Shown piece by piece: positions 41,948 through 52,669 of a DNA stretch of 64,000 bases (the first letter of the stretch is position 1; each line of letters starts with the position of its first letter). Made by a program: the position numbers and the translations under genes. Under the pieces are notes generated by a model. It did not search any database. It was not told the origin of the DNA and saw only the letters and a list, made by a program, of their open reading frames with translations. The stretch spans positions 124,001 through 188,000 of the forward strand of contig CATKHK010000061.1 of assembly GCA_949751835.1 (NCBI GenBank), read 5' to 3'. Source of the stretch: Blepharisma japonicum. Lineage: Eukaryota > Ciliophora > Heterotrichea > Heterotrichida > Blepharismidae.

Positions 41948-43735
41948 TTATCTGGTTAAATCTGGAATACCCCAATCACAATCAGTTTCAATTCCAAGGT
42001 TGTCGCTGTACATCTTCATTTTGAAGAATCCGTTTTCACCCCAAGCTGTTCCCCAAGAATTTCTTCCAATCCAATACTCAGTACCATCTTGAGCAACTCC
42101 CCAACCGACTACAGAGATTTCATGATTAATTTGAGGTAAAAGTAGCCACTGAGAGTAAATTCCACCAGTGTAGGTTTCAAATTTAGAAGTAGCATCAATT
42201 CCACATCCAATAGGCCCGTTCTTATAAATTTCGGCCTTCATCTTATTTGGTCCAGCGACGTTGCCATAGTCTCCGACATACCAAAGTTTCTCGTTTGTTA
42301 TAGCTGAGCAAGTGCTGTTATCAAATCCTGTAGGTGGAGGCGGAGGAACGCAAGTTTCACTAATTTGAGTTCCAGAGCAGCTAAACTTGGCAGGGTTTTC
42401 AGCTACATATTGTTGATTGGTATCATCTGGAATTCCATGAGTATGGCCATACTTGTAAACTCCAATTGGATCGCCTCCATTGCAATTTCCACCTGCATTG
42501 CAGTTTATTAAAACTTGAGGAGCTAAGCTGATTTGTGGGAAAGTGTTATTTCTTAAAATTGCAATTCTATCAGCTAACGCAGATGTTGGTCCATGAGCCC
42601 AGCAAGATCCACAGTATTGAGGAATATGCTGATTTCTGTTCCAGGACAAATAATTAACTCCACTAACATTTCTCCAATCCCATGCTTTAGGAAGGGTAGC
42701 TGCATCGACAGTTTCCCATGATGGAGGGCTTGTAATTACACTTTCTCTGCTGATTCTTCTGACTCTTCCAGGATTTCTTCGTCTCTCAATAGCTGCTTCT
42801 ACTTTCATTTCCACATAAGCCTTGACTTCTTCTTTTTCTTCTGCCAAAGCTCCGCTGCTGCTATTAAATACTTGAATGTTTGGATCTGGATTAGCATAAA
42901 CACAATAAGTTTCTATATCCAGCATATTCTGTCCCATAATAATCTGGAAAAATCCACCTTCTCCCCAATAAGTTCCCCATGAATTTCTCCCAATCCAGTA
43001 TTTGGTGCCTTGCTGGTTTACTCCATATCCTACGAGTTCTATGATGTGATTAATATCCCAATTATTTGTTGGTTCTGTATAGATTCCTCCGGTATAGCTG
43101 TGGAATCCATCAGTTGCATCTATTCCACATGCAATTGGGCCTTGCTGTAAAGCGCTCATCATAAGCTGGATATTTTGAGTAAGGTTGTTTCCTGTAACTT
43201 GGCCATATGAAGTAACATTGTATTTAAGATAAGTTGCAGGGACTCCACATCTTCCATTTGGTTGGCATGTATAGCATGGTTGGAAATGGCCACAGGTTTC
43301 ACCATTAGTCCAACCTCTTGCTTTGTAAACTTGGCAAGTTTCGTCTGTTGTGCCGTTAGCATAGATGTAGGCATATACGTTGATTGGATCTCCTCCATCA
43401 CATGCTTGATCATTTAAATCGCAGTTTAAGAATACTTGTGGAGCCAAATTAATATCTGGCCATGAAGTATTTCTAAGAATCTTGAACCTGTCAGAAAGGG
43501 CTGAGGTGGCTGCAAATGCCCAGCATGACCCACAGTATGATGGAATATGCTGATTTCTGGATACGGTCAAGTAGTTAATGCCTGAGTAATTGCCCCAGAA
43601 CAGATTAGCTGGCATAGCATCTAAAGGTTTGACATCTGCGAACTGAATTTGGCCTTCAGGAAGCTTCGAGCTTTTAATGAAAAAAGCAGAAGCACCAAGA
43701 AGTAACAGAGAAATGAGAATTAAAGGTCTTCCCAT
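41948..43735 (-). CDS. Double-domain cathepsin Z (X)-like cysteine protease, copy 2
   Basis: A 595-residue tandem paralog of the neighbouring gene with the same order: signal peptide (MGRPLILISLLLLGASA), domain 1 (IPSYCGSCWAFAATSALSDR, INHIIELVGYGV, RNSWGTYWGEGG) and domain 2 (IPQYCGSCWAHGPTSALADR, INHEISVVGWGV, RNSWGTAWGENG). All catalytic residues are present in both domains. Domain 2 differs from that of copy 1 at only about a dozen residues, most of them in one short loop (CVPPPPPTGFDNSTC), and long DNA stretches are identical, whereas domain 1 and the linker have diverged more. This suggests recent duplication with continuing gene conversion of the 3' half. Probable lysosomal/food-vacuole carboxypeptidase. 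TAA stop. Confidence 0.9.
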   Translation of the reverse strand: MGRPLILISLLLLGASAFFIKSSKLPEGQIQFADVKPLDAMPANLFWGNYSGINYLTVSRNQHIPSYCGSCWAFAATSALSDRFKILRNTSWPDINLAPQVFLNCDLNDQACDGGDPINVYAYIYANGTTDETCQVYKARGWTNGETCGHFQPCYTCQPNGRCGVPATYLKYNVTSYGQVTGNNLTQNIQLMMSALQQGPIACGIDATDGFHSYTGGIYTEPTNNWDINHIIELVGYGVNQQGTKYWIGRNSWGTYWGEGGFFQIIMGQNMLDIETYCVYANPDPNIQVFNSSSGALAEEKEEVKAYVEMKVEAAIERRRNPGRVRRISRESVITSPPSWETVDAATLPKAWDWRNVSGVNYLSWNRNQHIPQYCGSCWAHGPTSALADRIAILRNNTFPQISLAPQVLINCNAGGNCNGGDPIGVYKYGHTHGIPDDTNQQYVAENPAKFSCSGTQISETCVPPPPPTGFDNSTCSAITNEKLWYVGDYGNVAGPNKMKAEIYKNGPIGCGIDATSKFETYTGGIYSQWLLLPQINHEISVVGWGVAQDGTEYWIGRNSWGTAWGENGFFKMKMYSDNLGIETDCDWGIPDLTR

Positions 43736-44223
43736 ATTGTTTTTAATTCACCAGATGAAAACTTGTGAATAATTTAAGTTATGGTTACATTATCAGTAAA
43801 ACATTTTATCTTTCTAATTAATTGCTAAAAGGTTTTATAATTGTGTAAAATCCATTTCATTATTACCATATAAAGTGAGGAATTTCTGAATATTTTTAAA
43901 AGGGTGTTGCAAGATCAGAATTATAAACGTGATAACTATTTTTGTATTGTGAAAAGCATAGAAGCACAAACGAATATATTTCTCATAATTTTAGTACTTA
44001 TAATTTATATCTTTATAAAAATTAATTTCAAAAATTATAAACAGGAAAAAATTCAACAAACCTTGCTTCATTCCCCTTCCTTAGCTAACTCCTTATGATT
44101 TTCCCATAAATTTGTAATTTTATATTTTAAACCTTCATATTTATCTGAAATTAGCTAATATTCCTATTTTATAGCCATTAGAACTCAAAAATGCTTAAGT
44201 AAATTGGTAGTTTAGAATCTAAA
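43736..44223. other. Spacer between cathepsin copy 2 and the FAR1-type gene
   Basis: Divergent promoter region of about 490 bp. A plus-strand frame (43904-44158) with one hydrophobic stretch has no ATG and is bounded upstream by TAA; I do not call it a gene. Confidence 0.4.
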
Positions 44224-45189
44224 ATGACATGGTATTCCCATTCCCCTTTAAACTGGTGCGCAAAAGAAGAGTACGTTCGTCAATCCTCTTATGAAATCAC
44301 CTCAGCCCAAGCCTTGAATTCTATTATCGACAATGTAAATAACCTCATTGCAATCCTTAAAGACCCTACCGACACAACATCTCTCCGAGCAGGTAAATTT
44401 TATATAGACTTATCCAAACTAGAGCACGAAAAAGTCAGCAAATATATAGTCGAGGCTTCCCAAGCACTTGTCAAGATTGCATCTGACTACAATGTCCCTT
44501 TTCAAACCTCAATTATCACAACACTCTTAAAGCCTGAAGAAGAGCCGAAAATATCAACACCCCAAACGAACCACCTAGTTTCTTCTTTTAACGTCAAAGA
44601 AGAAATTTCTGCCTTTCCAGCCCTCAAAGAGCATAAACAATTTGCAGAGGTTACCCCTCCCGTTGATAATGATTGCATAGCAATTGGAAGGGCCTTTAAC
44701 AATTTAGAAGAGGCAGCCCAGGCTTTTCAAGATTACGCCCTGAAATGTGGATTTAACATCTGTAAAGGAAATAGTAAGAAAGATGTCTACCAAGAATATG
44801 CCTGCTCAGCGAGAGGGAAAGTCAGAATGAGAAAGATCCCAGACCAATCAAAGAGGAGAAATAGAAAAAGTATCAAGAAAATGTGCAAGTGCCATATCAT
44901 ACTGAGACTAAAAGCAAACATGTGGGTTATCACTATGAGGAAACTCCAACACACCCATGATTTATTGACAATAGACGAAATCAAAAAAACAGCCAAAAAT
45001 AGATATATACCTGATGACATCAAAGAAAGAGCTGTGAAGATGTATAACGATGGAGAAACACCAGCAAAAATACAATACCAGCTAGAAAGCGAACTCGGAG
45101 ACTTCTGCACGTGGTCCATGAAAGATTTGTACAACATGCTTTATAGAAATAAAGACCCCTCTATGCAGGAGTCTTCTGATAGCGCTTAA
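44224..45189 (+). CDS. FAR1-type (MULE-derived) DNA-binding domain protein
   Basis: 321 residues. The C-terminal half has a FAR1/WRKY-GCM1-like zinc domain: FNNLEEAAQAFQDYALKCGF, ICKGNSKK-x4-YQEYAC, then MCKCHIILRLKANMWVITMR and HTH as the final ligands (C...C...H-x-H), with a basic stretch (KIPDQSKRRNRKSIKKM) between. This domain is the DNA-binding part of Mutator-like transposases and of plant FAR1/FHY3 transcription factors. No DDE transposase domain follows, only a helical tail, so the protein looks like a domesticated regulator rather than an active transposase. The N-terminal 150 residues are helical and unrecognised. Intronless, TAA stop. Confidence 0.75.
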   Translation: MTWYSHSPLNWCAKEEYVRQSSYEITSAQALNSIIDNVNNLIAILKDPTDTTSLRAGKFYIDLSKLEHEKVSKYIVEASQALVKIASDYNVPFQTSIITTLLKPEEEPKISTPQTNHLVSSFNVKEEISAFPALKEHKQFAEVTPPVDNDCIAIGRAFNNLEEAAQAFQDYALKCGFNICKGNSKKDVYQEYACSARGKVRMRKIPDQSKRRNRKSIKKMCKCHIILRLKANMWVITMRKLQHTHDLLTIDEIKKTAKNRYIPDDIKERAVKMYNDGETPAKIQYQLESELGDFCTWSMKDLYNMLYRNKDPSMQESSDSA

Positions 45190-45322
45190 ATGGTCTGTTT
45201 GAGATAACTTTGTCTCTATAATATAATCTAATATAATTTCCTCAAAATTTCCTATTCGTCCATTTAAATGATTGTTATCTTGCTAGAATAAGATATTAAT
45301 CAATTATAATTTCCACCAATAA

Positions 45323-45784
45323 ATGTCTTTGATAACAAGAGAAGCCGGCAAAGTAAGACTTATCATTGGGAATTATGCATCATTAAGGAGAGCCTTCACA
45401 AAGAACGATATAGAAACCTTTGCATCTGTTATAGGAGATCGAGACTTGGTACATTTTGATAGCTCGGCTGCAGCCAAGCTTGGTTTTAATGCAAATTTTG
45501 TTTATGGGATGATGTCAGCTTCACTAATAACCAAATTATTTAGACAGACTTTTCCTGGAGCTGCTTATCTATCACAGACATTGACCTTCTCTGCACCTGT
45601 TTATGTCGATGAAGAAGTAGAAACCAAGGCTATTATTGAAGGACTTGAGGTGTCAAAATCTTCCAAGATAAAATGCTTTTTATCTACCACTGTAGAGAAG
45701 GTAGAACAAAAGACAATTGCAGTGAAAGGAAATGCTATTTTGCTCCTACACCCTGATTTCGCAGAAATCGTAAAGAATGAATAG
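45323..45784 (+). CDS. MaoC-like hot-dog dehydratase (R-specific enoyl hydratase / HTD2 type)
   Basis: A 153-residue single hot-dog protein. FTKNDIETFASVIGDRDLVH is the MaoC hydratase motif with the catalytic Asp and His (GDRDLVHFD; the usual GDxNPxH has lost N-P), followed by YGMMSASLITKLFRQTFPG and TLTFSAPVYVDEEV. Related proteins are bacterial PhaJ and the mitochondrial 3-hydroxyacyl-thioester dehydratase HTD2 of type II fatty-acid synthesis. The N-terminus (MSLITREAGKVRLIIGNYAS) is basic and may target mitochondria (inference). TAG stop. Confidence 0.85.
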   Translation: MSLITREAGKVRLIIGNYASLRRAFTKNDIETFASVIGDRDLVHFDSSAAAKLGFNANFVYGMMSASLITKLFRQTFPGAAYLSQTLTFSAPVYVDEEVETKAIIEGLEVSKSSKIKCFLSTTVEKVEQKTIAVKGNAILLLHPDFAEIVKNE

Positions 45785-46077
45785 AGTAAATTAATAGAGC
45801 ATTCATTAAAATAGCCTTATTACGGCATAAATAATCGTTATAGGATGATAGAAAATATTTTCCTAAGAGATATTTATATATACATAATTTGTTCAGTAAA
45901 AAAGATGGTCTGGCAAAATCAAAATTGCTTCAATAAAAATCAATTTAGATTAGAATAATAAAAATTTATGTCCTTACCATAATAAAGAGATTTTGTGAAG
46001 ACAATTTTGAATAAATGGAGACTAACAGATTTCAAATTCACCATATTCATTCGTAGTAATAATAAATAAATAGCCAA

Positions 46078-46587
46078 ATGTCAACAACCCTTATCCCAAA
46101 CTTTGAATGCATAACTAATTCCCAGGAGTTTAACTACTGCTGCGAGTTGTGCGGGATTGGCTTTGATACTCCTCTCCAGCTAAGAGATCATTTAATTAAA
46201 GATTTCGAGCTTGATACGGATTCGATTTCCTTTTTGCAGTTTAGGTTAGGTTTAGGTTATGAAACACACTCTCTAGGATCTCCCATTTCAGCTGACTCAT
46301 GTTCTACGACAGAGTCAGAATGTGACGAGGTTGCATGCCCAACCTGTGGGAAATTCTTCAAAGGCCATAAAGGACTTCAACAACACATAGGAAAAGCTCA
46401 CTCTAGTAAAGAAAAAGGAGTAATCTGCAGCATATGCCACAAGACTTTCAAGCATCAACATGCTTTGACTTTTCATGATCGACAGGTTCACCAAAAGGCA
46501 ACAAGAGTAACTTGTGGAATATGCGGCGCATCTGTTTACAACAAATATATGCTAAGCAAGCATATTAGTAAACAACACCCTGCATAA
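46078..46587 (+). CDS. C2H2 zinc-finger protein
   Basis: 169 residues with four C2H2 fingers: a degenerate first one (CELCGIGFDTPLQLRDHL), CPTCGKFFKGHKGLQQHIGKAH, CSICHKTFKHQHALTFHDRQVH and CGICGASVYNKYMLSKHISKQH. The last three are spaced by short linkers, as in DNA-binding arrays. The region between the first and second finger is acidic and Ser-rich (DSCSTTESECDE). Probably a transcription factor or RNA-binding protein. Intronless, TAA stop. Confidence 0.9.
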   Translation: MSTTLIPNFECITNSQEFNYCCELCGIGFDTPLQLRDHLIKDFELDTDSISFLQFRLGLGYETHSLGSPISADSCSTTESECDEVACPTCGKFFKGHKGLQQHIGKAHSSKEKGVICSICHKTFKHQHALTFHDRQVHQKATRVTCGICGASVYNKYMLSKHISKQHPA

Positions 46588-47811
46588 ATGTACATACTAT
46601 AAATAAGTATAAATACATATGTATATACCTAAAATTGTGTGAGAAAACGGTAAATAAAATTAAGGTCAGAATGTTGAATTTAAGAATTTTGATTTGCCTA
46701 GAGAAATATACCATAAAAAAGTTCAAATAAGTTATAAACTTTGAATTTGAGGGCAAAAACTGTAGAACTGGAATATTATTTGAATAAGGATCGGAAGGTT
46801 ATTTATCCTAAAAGAAAAATAATAAAGGGGAATTTTAAGGGAATTTGGAAATTTTGATTCCGGGAAGAGAATTACGAGAGAGGTAGCGAAAAAGAACTAC
46901 AGATGAATTTTTTTATAGAATGTTTTTGAGAATTAGTTTGAATTTTAATCAGTCAAGTGACGCCATTTTATTGTTAGGTTAAAAACGGAATTCTATGTAA
47001 CCTCCAAATATCATTTTTATTGCTTAAACTTTTTAAATATTTATACCAAAATATGTTTATTAAAATTTTAAATTATTTTTTATTTAAAAATTTGAGTTAA
47101 TTATATAAGATTGATAGATAATTTACTCTCTATCTTATGATTTTTTATTATATTCTTTTCTCCAAGAAATTTTTATAAATTATTTTGTTAATACTTTTAA
47201 AAAATTATTATAAAATTTGGCAAGACAAATTGATTAAACAAGTCATATTTTCCAAATGATAGACTATTTGAGAATTCAAAAGGCAAATATCATTATATGC
47301 ATGAAAAACAGATAAAGCAAAATATTATATATTAACTAACTCCCTTGCTACCTTTAATAGATAAAGCTTAATCATATGGAGAAAATTGAGTAATGAGATT
47401 AATAATTTTTATTTTAAAGAGTATTAAAAATATTTCACAATAAAAATTTTGCTTATCGAAAATTCCTAGTTATTGATTAGGAATAAAGGATTATTAGTTT
47501 ACTCGTAAAATTAAATTAAAAGCCATTTTTGCAAATAAAATCACTACGTAATTATAATCCAAGCATCTTTCATCGCATTTCAGTTAAATTCTGACCAATA
47601 TTTTTATAAATTCATCCAATTATTCATTTTTTGAGCCTCTTCAATCTTATTTTTCAGACTTTAATAAAATTTATATTTATAATTATTTTTATTATTAATA
47701 ACCTTTATTTATGCTTCCTCGCTATCAACTTATCGGATTTTAAATAATTTTTATTCTAGACATTTCTATAGCTGATTAGTCACTGAATAGGTTTTTATTA
47801 GTTATATAATA
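46588..47811. other. Long AT-rich spacer
   Basis: About 1.2 kb between two plus-strand genes. No open frame of note, tRNA or repeat; very AT-rich after 47000. Confidence 0.4.
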
Positions 47812-50058
47812 ATGGCTGAAGGAGAGTCAGCACCACTGCTTTCACGATCAAACATTGACAAGGATTTAGTCTATGTACTTCTCTTTAAAGATCCTTTTGA
47901 TGAGAAAAACCATGACTGGCTTGAGAAAAAGAAAACAATCAAAAAAGCAGTGAAACAATTTTTACGCATTTTCAAGACGACCCCAAGCGATACATCAAAA
48001 AGCTCTAAGGTCATTCACCGCTTCAAGCACCAAATTTCTTGGCTTTCAAAGTTCGAGACTGAGCCGAAATCTGAAATAACTAACAAGGAATTCCTAAACT
48101 CCGCCATTTCTGCAGTCTTATACGATCTTGAACATCTAGTCGGTTTAAGATATTCCCTTTTCAATTCTCGTGACAAAGATGAAATCTTTTGTAAGCTTTA
48201 TGCTACCGAAAAATGGCTAAAAGATAAGGCAAAAGAAATTTCTTACAACTTGCAGCTCCGTGATCTGGCTACCCCTGAAGAAATAGAAAAGGATCAATTT
48301 AAGAAATATCCTCCATACGCTGATTATGAAGTAGAGCAAAATGAGTACGCAGAAGAAATCGAAAGCGTGTTTAAGCATTTTGATCATCATGACAATGAAG
48401 TAAAGCAAGGAGAAAACGGGTCACTTTTCATGTATAATGATAAGGTTAGGATTGTTAAAAATATCCTTCTCCAGTACTTTGACTTTAACCAGATGCAAGA
48501 CTATGAAGTTTTAAATGAAGACTTTTGCGTCCACAATGAAGAAATCCTAGCTGGCCTCAAAAAAGACTGGGCAAGAGTCGGTGCACTATTTAAAGCTCAA
48601 CCACTTAATAGGATCCGCAACTATTTCGGTGAAAAAGTTTCCCTTTATTTCGCCTGGATGAGATGCTACAACTGCTTTATGATTTTTGCAGCTGTTTTTG
48701 GTCTAGCTCTCTTTATATTACAATTAACTTTAGAAAGTGACCAAAAACTTTTACTTCAAATTTTCACTGTAGCATTTTCTATTTATTTGTCATTTTGGGC
48801 AGCATTTTTCGACCAAATTTGGGTACGCAGCGAAAAAAATTATGCTTGGCAATGGGGAACGATAGGGTTTGAACAAGAAGAAGACCAAAGAGGAGAATTT
48901 AAAGGTGAATTCGGTAGAGATGAGGTAACTGGGCTTATGAAAAAGCATAGAGAAAAGTCAGATTACTATAAAATCAGACAATTATTCAGCTACAGCGTTG
49001 CATGTGTGTTTGTCATTTGTGTTATTGCAGCCGTGATTGGAATTTTCATATTTAGAGCTGCCAATAAAACACAGTCTTGGAGTCCACAAGTTTGCGGACT
49101 GTTAAATGCTTTCCAAATTAGGGTCATGAACATCGTATATGGAAAAGTCGCACAGTTCTTAAACAGCTGGGAGAACCATGAAACAGAAACCGAGTATAAT
49201 GATAATCTGGCAGTCAAACTTTTCTTATTTAAATTTGTGAACTCCTATGTTTCACTGTTTTACATTGCATTTATCAAAGATTATATTGATGATTGCAACC
49301 CAGACTGCATGACTGAGCTTTCCACACAATTAGCATTCATTTTCATAGTAAACTTAGGCTTAAATGTAGTTGAACTTGGCCTTCCTTGGTTTAAGCACAA
49401 GTTAGCAGTATGGAAAGAGAACAGAAAAGTCAAGCAAATGAGAGCGGATGATGATTCTATTAGAGAGCATATGGGACCTATTGAGTCACAAGCTAAATAT
49501 GAAGATTATGAATCCCCATTAGACGATTACATGGAAATGGCTATTCAATTCGGTTACGTCGCTTTATTCTGCTCCGCATTTCCTATTCTTCCATTATTGG
49601 CCTTAATAGAAATCACCTTAGAAATCCGTGTCGACGCCTGGAAGCTTTGCTGCTTAACAAAAAGACCATTCCCTCACCGTGCAGAAGACATCGGTGTCTG
49701 GAGAGCTATTTTGGTTACAATTGCTTATGCAGGATCAATTAGCAACGCTGCCTTAGTAGTTTTTACATCAGGAATTTTTGATGAAGAAACCTACGATAAA
49801 TATGAGTTGCTATTGATCTTTATAGGTCTGGAGCATATTTTACTATTCTCCAAGTTCATTATTGGTGTCATTATCCCTGATATCCCTGAATCTGTAGAAG
49901 ACGGCCAAGTCTGGGGTAAAAGAATGGTTAAAGAAATAATGTATCTAAGAACTGAAGAAACCCATGGCAGGAAAGTCCAAGAAAATACTGCTGGTGATCA
50001 ATTGACGAACCAAGATATCATCCTCAAAATAGGTATGATTAAATACTTTGAAGACTAA
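47812..50058 (+). CDS. Anoctamin (TMEM16) family channel/scramblase
   Basis: A 748-residue TMEM16 protein. The cytosolic N-terminal domain (about 1-270) is followed by ten membrane helices starting with NYFGEKVSLYFAWMRCYNCF. The family block near residue 575-650 is well conserved: DDYMEMAIQFGYVALFCSAF, PILPLLALIEITLEIRVDAW, TKRPFPHRAEDIGVWRAIL. Acidic residues typical of the two-calcium site are present in the C-terminal helices (NLGLNVVELGLPW; LLLIFIGLEHILLFSK). Members are calcium-activated chloride channels or phospholipid scramblases; the sequence does not show which. Intronless, TAA stop, 35 nt before the USP gene. Confidence 0.9.
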   Translation: MAEGESAPLLSRSNIDKDLVYVLLFKDPFDEKNHDWLEKKKTIKKAVKQFLRIFKTTPSDTSKSSKVIHRFKHQISWLSKFETEPKSEITNKEFLNSAISAVLYDLEHLVGLRYSLFNSRDKDEIFCKLYATEKWLKDKAKEISYNLQLRDLATPEEIEKDQFKKYPPYADYEVEQNEYAEEIESVFKHFDHHDNEVKQGENGSLFMYNDKVRIVKNILLQYFDFNQMQDYEVLNEDFCVHNEEILAGLKKDWARVGALFKAQPLNRIRNYFGEKVSLYFAWMRCYNCFMIFAAVFGLALFILQLTLESDQKLLLQIFTVAFSIYLSFWAAFFDQIWVRSEKNYAWQWGTIGFEQEEDQRGEFKGEFGRDEVTGLMKKHREKSDYYKIRQLFSYSVACVFVICVIAAVIGIFIFRAANKTQSWSPQVCGLLNAFQIRVMNIVYGKVAQFLNSWENHETETEYNDNLAVKLFLFKFVNSYVSLFYIAFIKDYIDDCNPDCMTELSTQLAFIFIVNLGLNVVELGLPWFKHKLAVWKENRKVKQMRADDDSIREHMGPIESQAKYEDYESPLDDYMEMAIQFGYVALFCSAFPILPLLALIEITLEIRVDAWKLCCLTKRPFPHRAEDIGVWRAILVTIAYAGSISNAALVVFTSGIFDEETYDKYELLLIFIGLEHILLFSKFIIGVIIPDIPESVEDGQVWGKRMVKEIMYLRTEETHGRKVQENTAGDQLTNQDIILKIGMIKYFED

Positions 50059-50093
50059 AATAATTATTTAGCTCATATATATAGAATTTAAAT

Positions 50094-51200
50094 ATGATTG
50101 GAAAATTTGAACAGGCTGGCAATATACATCCTAATAGAAAGTTTAAATGAAGGACTGGACTGCAAAACTTAGGAAATACATGCTATATGAATGCAGCAGT
50201 GCAGTGCTTAAGCAAAGTAAAGCCAATAAAACATTTCTTTAGGAAGCAACAGATTGATATGCAAAATAGAGAGCAGGATGGTTATAATTATGAGTAATTC
50301 TTATTAAGGTTGTTTGAAGCATTTCAAAACTTGATTACAGATCTATGAAAAGGCTATCCTGTGATTTCCCCTAAGGATTTTGTAAATCATGCTTACTCTT
50401 TATGCCCAGATTATCGACCAAAAACTCAGCAAGACTCCCAAGAATTTATACGGTTTTTATTAGATAATATAGACTCTACACTTCGCCATATCACAGGTTC
50501 ATCTATAATATGAGATACATTTATAGGGACAATAGAATGCAAAACAACATGCAAAGGTTGCCAATCTGTATCCACTCGAGACGAATCATTTTTGGATCTC
50601 TCTCTTGCAATCCCTTCTGAAATTTCCCCAAAATCGTATGAGATGATGAACTGAAAAGACCAAAGCTATATGGAAGAGAATAAAAATTATTGGTTTAATC
50701 AAGTAAAAAGGTAAAAAAAAGTTAGTTATTTTGTAAAAGGGGGAGGGAATGTGATTTCTATTTATGATTGCTTGATACAGCATTTTAAGCCTGAAGTGCT
50801 TAATCAAGAGGATAATTTGTATTATTGTAGTCAATGTGAAAACAAAAATGAAGCAGCACAAGAGCATAAAATTAAAAAACTCCCTCAAACTCTGATAATA
50901 AATTTGAAAAGATTCAAATATGCGTATTGAGGATCAAAAGTCTCTACTTATGTTCAGATTCCATTTAACTTAAATTTATCCCAATTTAGCTGTGATGAAG
51001 GATACAAAGAATATCAGTTGATTGCAGTGATGCAGCACTACGGCGCAATATGAAAAGGGCATTATATCGCCTACTGTAAAGACAGGAAGAAAAAGAAATG
51101 ATTTGAGTATGATGATATGAGAGTTAGAGAAGTTTCAGAAAGTGACGTTGTAAATGCACAGGTCTATATAGCATTTTATGAAAAAATTGAAGAAGTTTAA
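50094..51200 (+). CDS. Ubiquitin-specific protease (USP) deubiquitinase
   Basis: Predicted 358-residue C19-family deubiquitinase after removing 15-nt introns 50294-50308 and 50711-50725 and reading many TGA codons as Trp. The Cys box is [19 protein letters not shown] (nucleophile Cys30). A zinc-ribbon pair is present (CKTTCKGC and CSQCEN), and the His box is [20 protein letters not shown] followed by FEYDD. The protein is essentially the bare catalytic domain, so substrate choice must rest on the domain itself or on partners. The internal segment [15 protein letters not shown] is typical. TAA stop. Confidence 0.92.
50294..50308 (+). other. 15-nt intron 1 of the USP gene
   Basis: GTAATTCTTATTAAG; ends AAG instead of TAG. 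Removing it joins YNYE to LFEAFQN and avoids an in-frame TAA. A at position 10. Confidence 0.88.
50711..50725 (+). other. 15-nt intron 2 of the USP gene
   Basis: GTAAAAAAAAGTTAG; splicing removes an in-frame TAA and restores [14 protein letters not shown] at position 10. Confidence 0.88.
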
Positions 51201-51250
51201 AGGGTTTTGGATTTAAATCTTTATAATTTTAATCCAATTATATTTATTGG

Positions 51251-52669
51251 TTAATGCTTTTGAGCAAGCACTCTTTGGTATCCTTCTAAGGTCTCAATAT
51301 TTCTGACTGACTCTACTGGATTTTTTCTAGCTCCAGGGTGCTCAGCCCAATACTTATTGATCCTGTCTTCCATTTCTGTTCTGAAATTCTTAATCAATCC
51401 TTGCACAGGCCATGCTGCTGCATCTCCTAACGCACAAATAGTATGTCCTTCAATCTGCCTCGTTAATTCTTCCAGCATATCAATTTCAGCAAAATCAGCG
51501 TTCCCATATTTGATTCTGGTCAAAATATCAACAAGCCATGTAGTTCCTTCTCTGCAAGGTGTGCATTGTCCACAGGATTCGTGCTTGTAAAATTTAGATA
51601 GCCTCAAAATGCAGTCAATAATGTCGACTGATTTGTCTATAACGATAACAGCTGCTGTACCAAGACCAGACTGGACTTCTCTGAGAGCATCATAGTCCAT
51701 AAGGACAGTTTCACAGATTCTTTTAGGTAAAATAGGGACTGAAGAGCCTCCAGGGATAATACCAAGAAGATTGTCCCAGCCTCCTTTGACACCTCCACAA
51801 TGTCTGTCTATAAGTTCTTTGAGAGGAATTGACATTTCTTCTTCTACTGTGCAAGGATTGTTGACATGGCCTGATATACAATATAATTTGGTCCCGGCGT
51901 TGCCTTTTCTACCAAATGAACTGAACCAGCCCGCACCTCTTCTCATAATTGTAGGGACAACTGAAACAGTTTCAACATTAGTTACTGTAGTTGGGCAGCC
52001 ATATAATCCCATATTGGCTGGGAATGGTGGCTTCATTCTTGGCTTTCCTTGTTTTCCTTCTAAGCTTTCTAATAGAGCACTCTCTTCACCACAGATATAG
52101 GCTCCAGCTCCTCTATGCAAATAAATATCATAGTCGATACCAGATCCACATGCATTTTTGCCTAAAAATCCTCCTGCGTAGGCTTCATCAATTGCAGCTT
52201 GAATTACATTTGCTTCGTGCCAAAATTCTCCTCTCATATAGATATATCCAGCTCTAGCTCTCATAGCAGTACCTACAATTAGCATGCCCTCAAGCAGCTT
52301 ATGAGGATCATGTCTCAAAATTTCTCTATCTTTACAAGTTCCAGGCTCCGACTCATCTGCATTGACTACTAAATATGAAGTTCTCCCATCTGATTTTTTC
52401 GGCATAAAAGAATATTTTAACCCTGAAGGAAAACCAGCTCCTCCACGCCCACGAAGCCCACTATCTTTAATTTCTTGGATAAGCCAATCTGGGCCCATTG
52501 ACACAATATCTTTGGTTTGATGCCAATCTCCACGTTTTAATGCACCCTTCAGCATTGGATCTCCATCTTTGTAGAGGTTTGTAAATATTCGATCTTGGTC
52601 TTTTAAGCCTCCATATGTGCGCTCTGCAAAGGATCTCTTAATTAAACCTCTTGTGAATCTTCCAAGCAT
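51251..52669 (-). CDS. NDUFV1: NADH:ubiquinone oxidoreductase 51-kDa flavoprotein (complex I)
   Basis: A 472-residue mitochondrial complex I subunit that binds NADH and FMN and carries the N3 4Fe-4S cluster. The presequence ([20 protein letters not shown]) is a clear mitochondrial signal. NADH/FMN motifs: [56 protein letters not shown]. Cluster ligands: [13 protein letters not shown] plus the Cys in [13 protein letters not shown]. Length and motif order are normal. Intronless, TAA stop. Confidence 0.97.
   Translation of the reverse strand: MLGRFTRGLIKRSFAERTYGGLKDQDRIFTNLYKDGDPMLKGALKRGDWHQTKDIVSMGPDWLIQEIKDSGLRGRGGAGFPSGLKYSFMPKKSDGRTSYLVVNADESEPGTCKDREILRHDPHKLLEGMLIVGTAMRARAGYIYMRGEFWHEANVIQAAIDEAYAGGFLGKNACGSGIDYDIYLHRGAGAYICGEESALLESLEGKQGKPRMKPPFPANMGLYGCPTTVTNVETVSVVPTIMRRGAGWFSSFGRKGNAGTKLYCISGHVNNPCTVEEEMSIPLKELIDRHCGGVKGGWDNLLGIIPGGSSVPILPKRICETVLMDYDALREVQSGLGTAAVIVIDKSVDIIDCILRLSKFYKHESCGQCTPCREGTTWLVDILTRIKYGNADFAEIDMLEELTRQIEGHTICALGDAAAWPVQGLIKNFRTEMEDRINKYWAEHPGARKNPVESVRNIETLEGYQRVLAQKH

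Noticed and set aside
43904-44158. Small single-span open frame upstream of the FAR1-type gene
   Set aside because: No ATG, closed upstream by TAA at 43871-43873, extremely AT-rich; no intron can supply a start.
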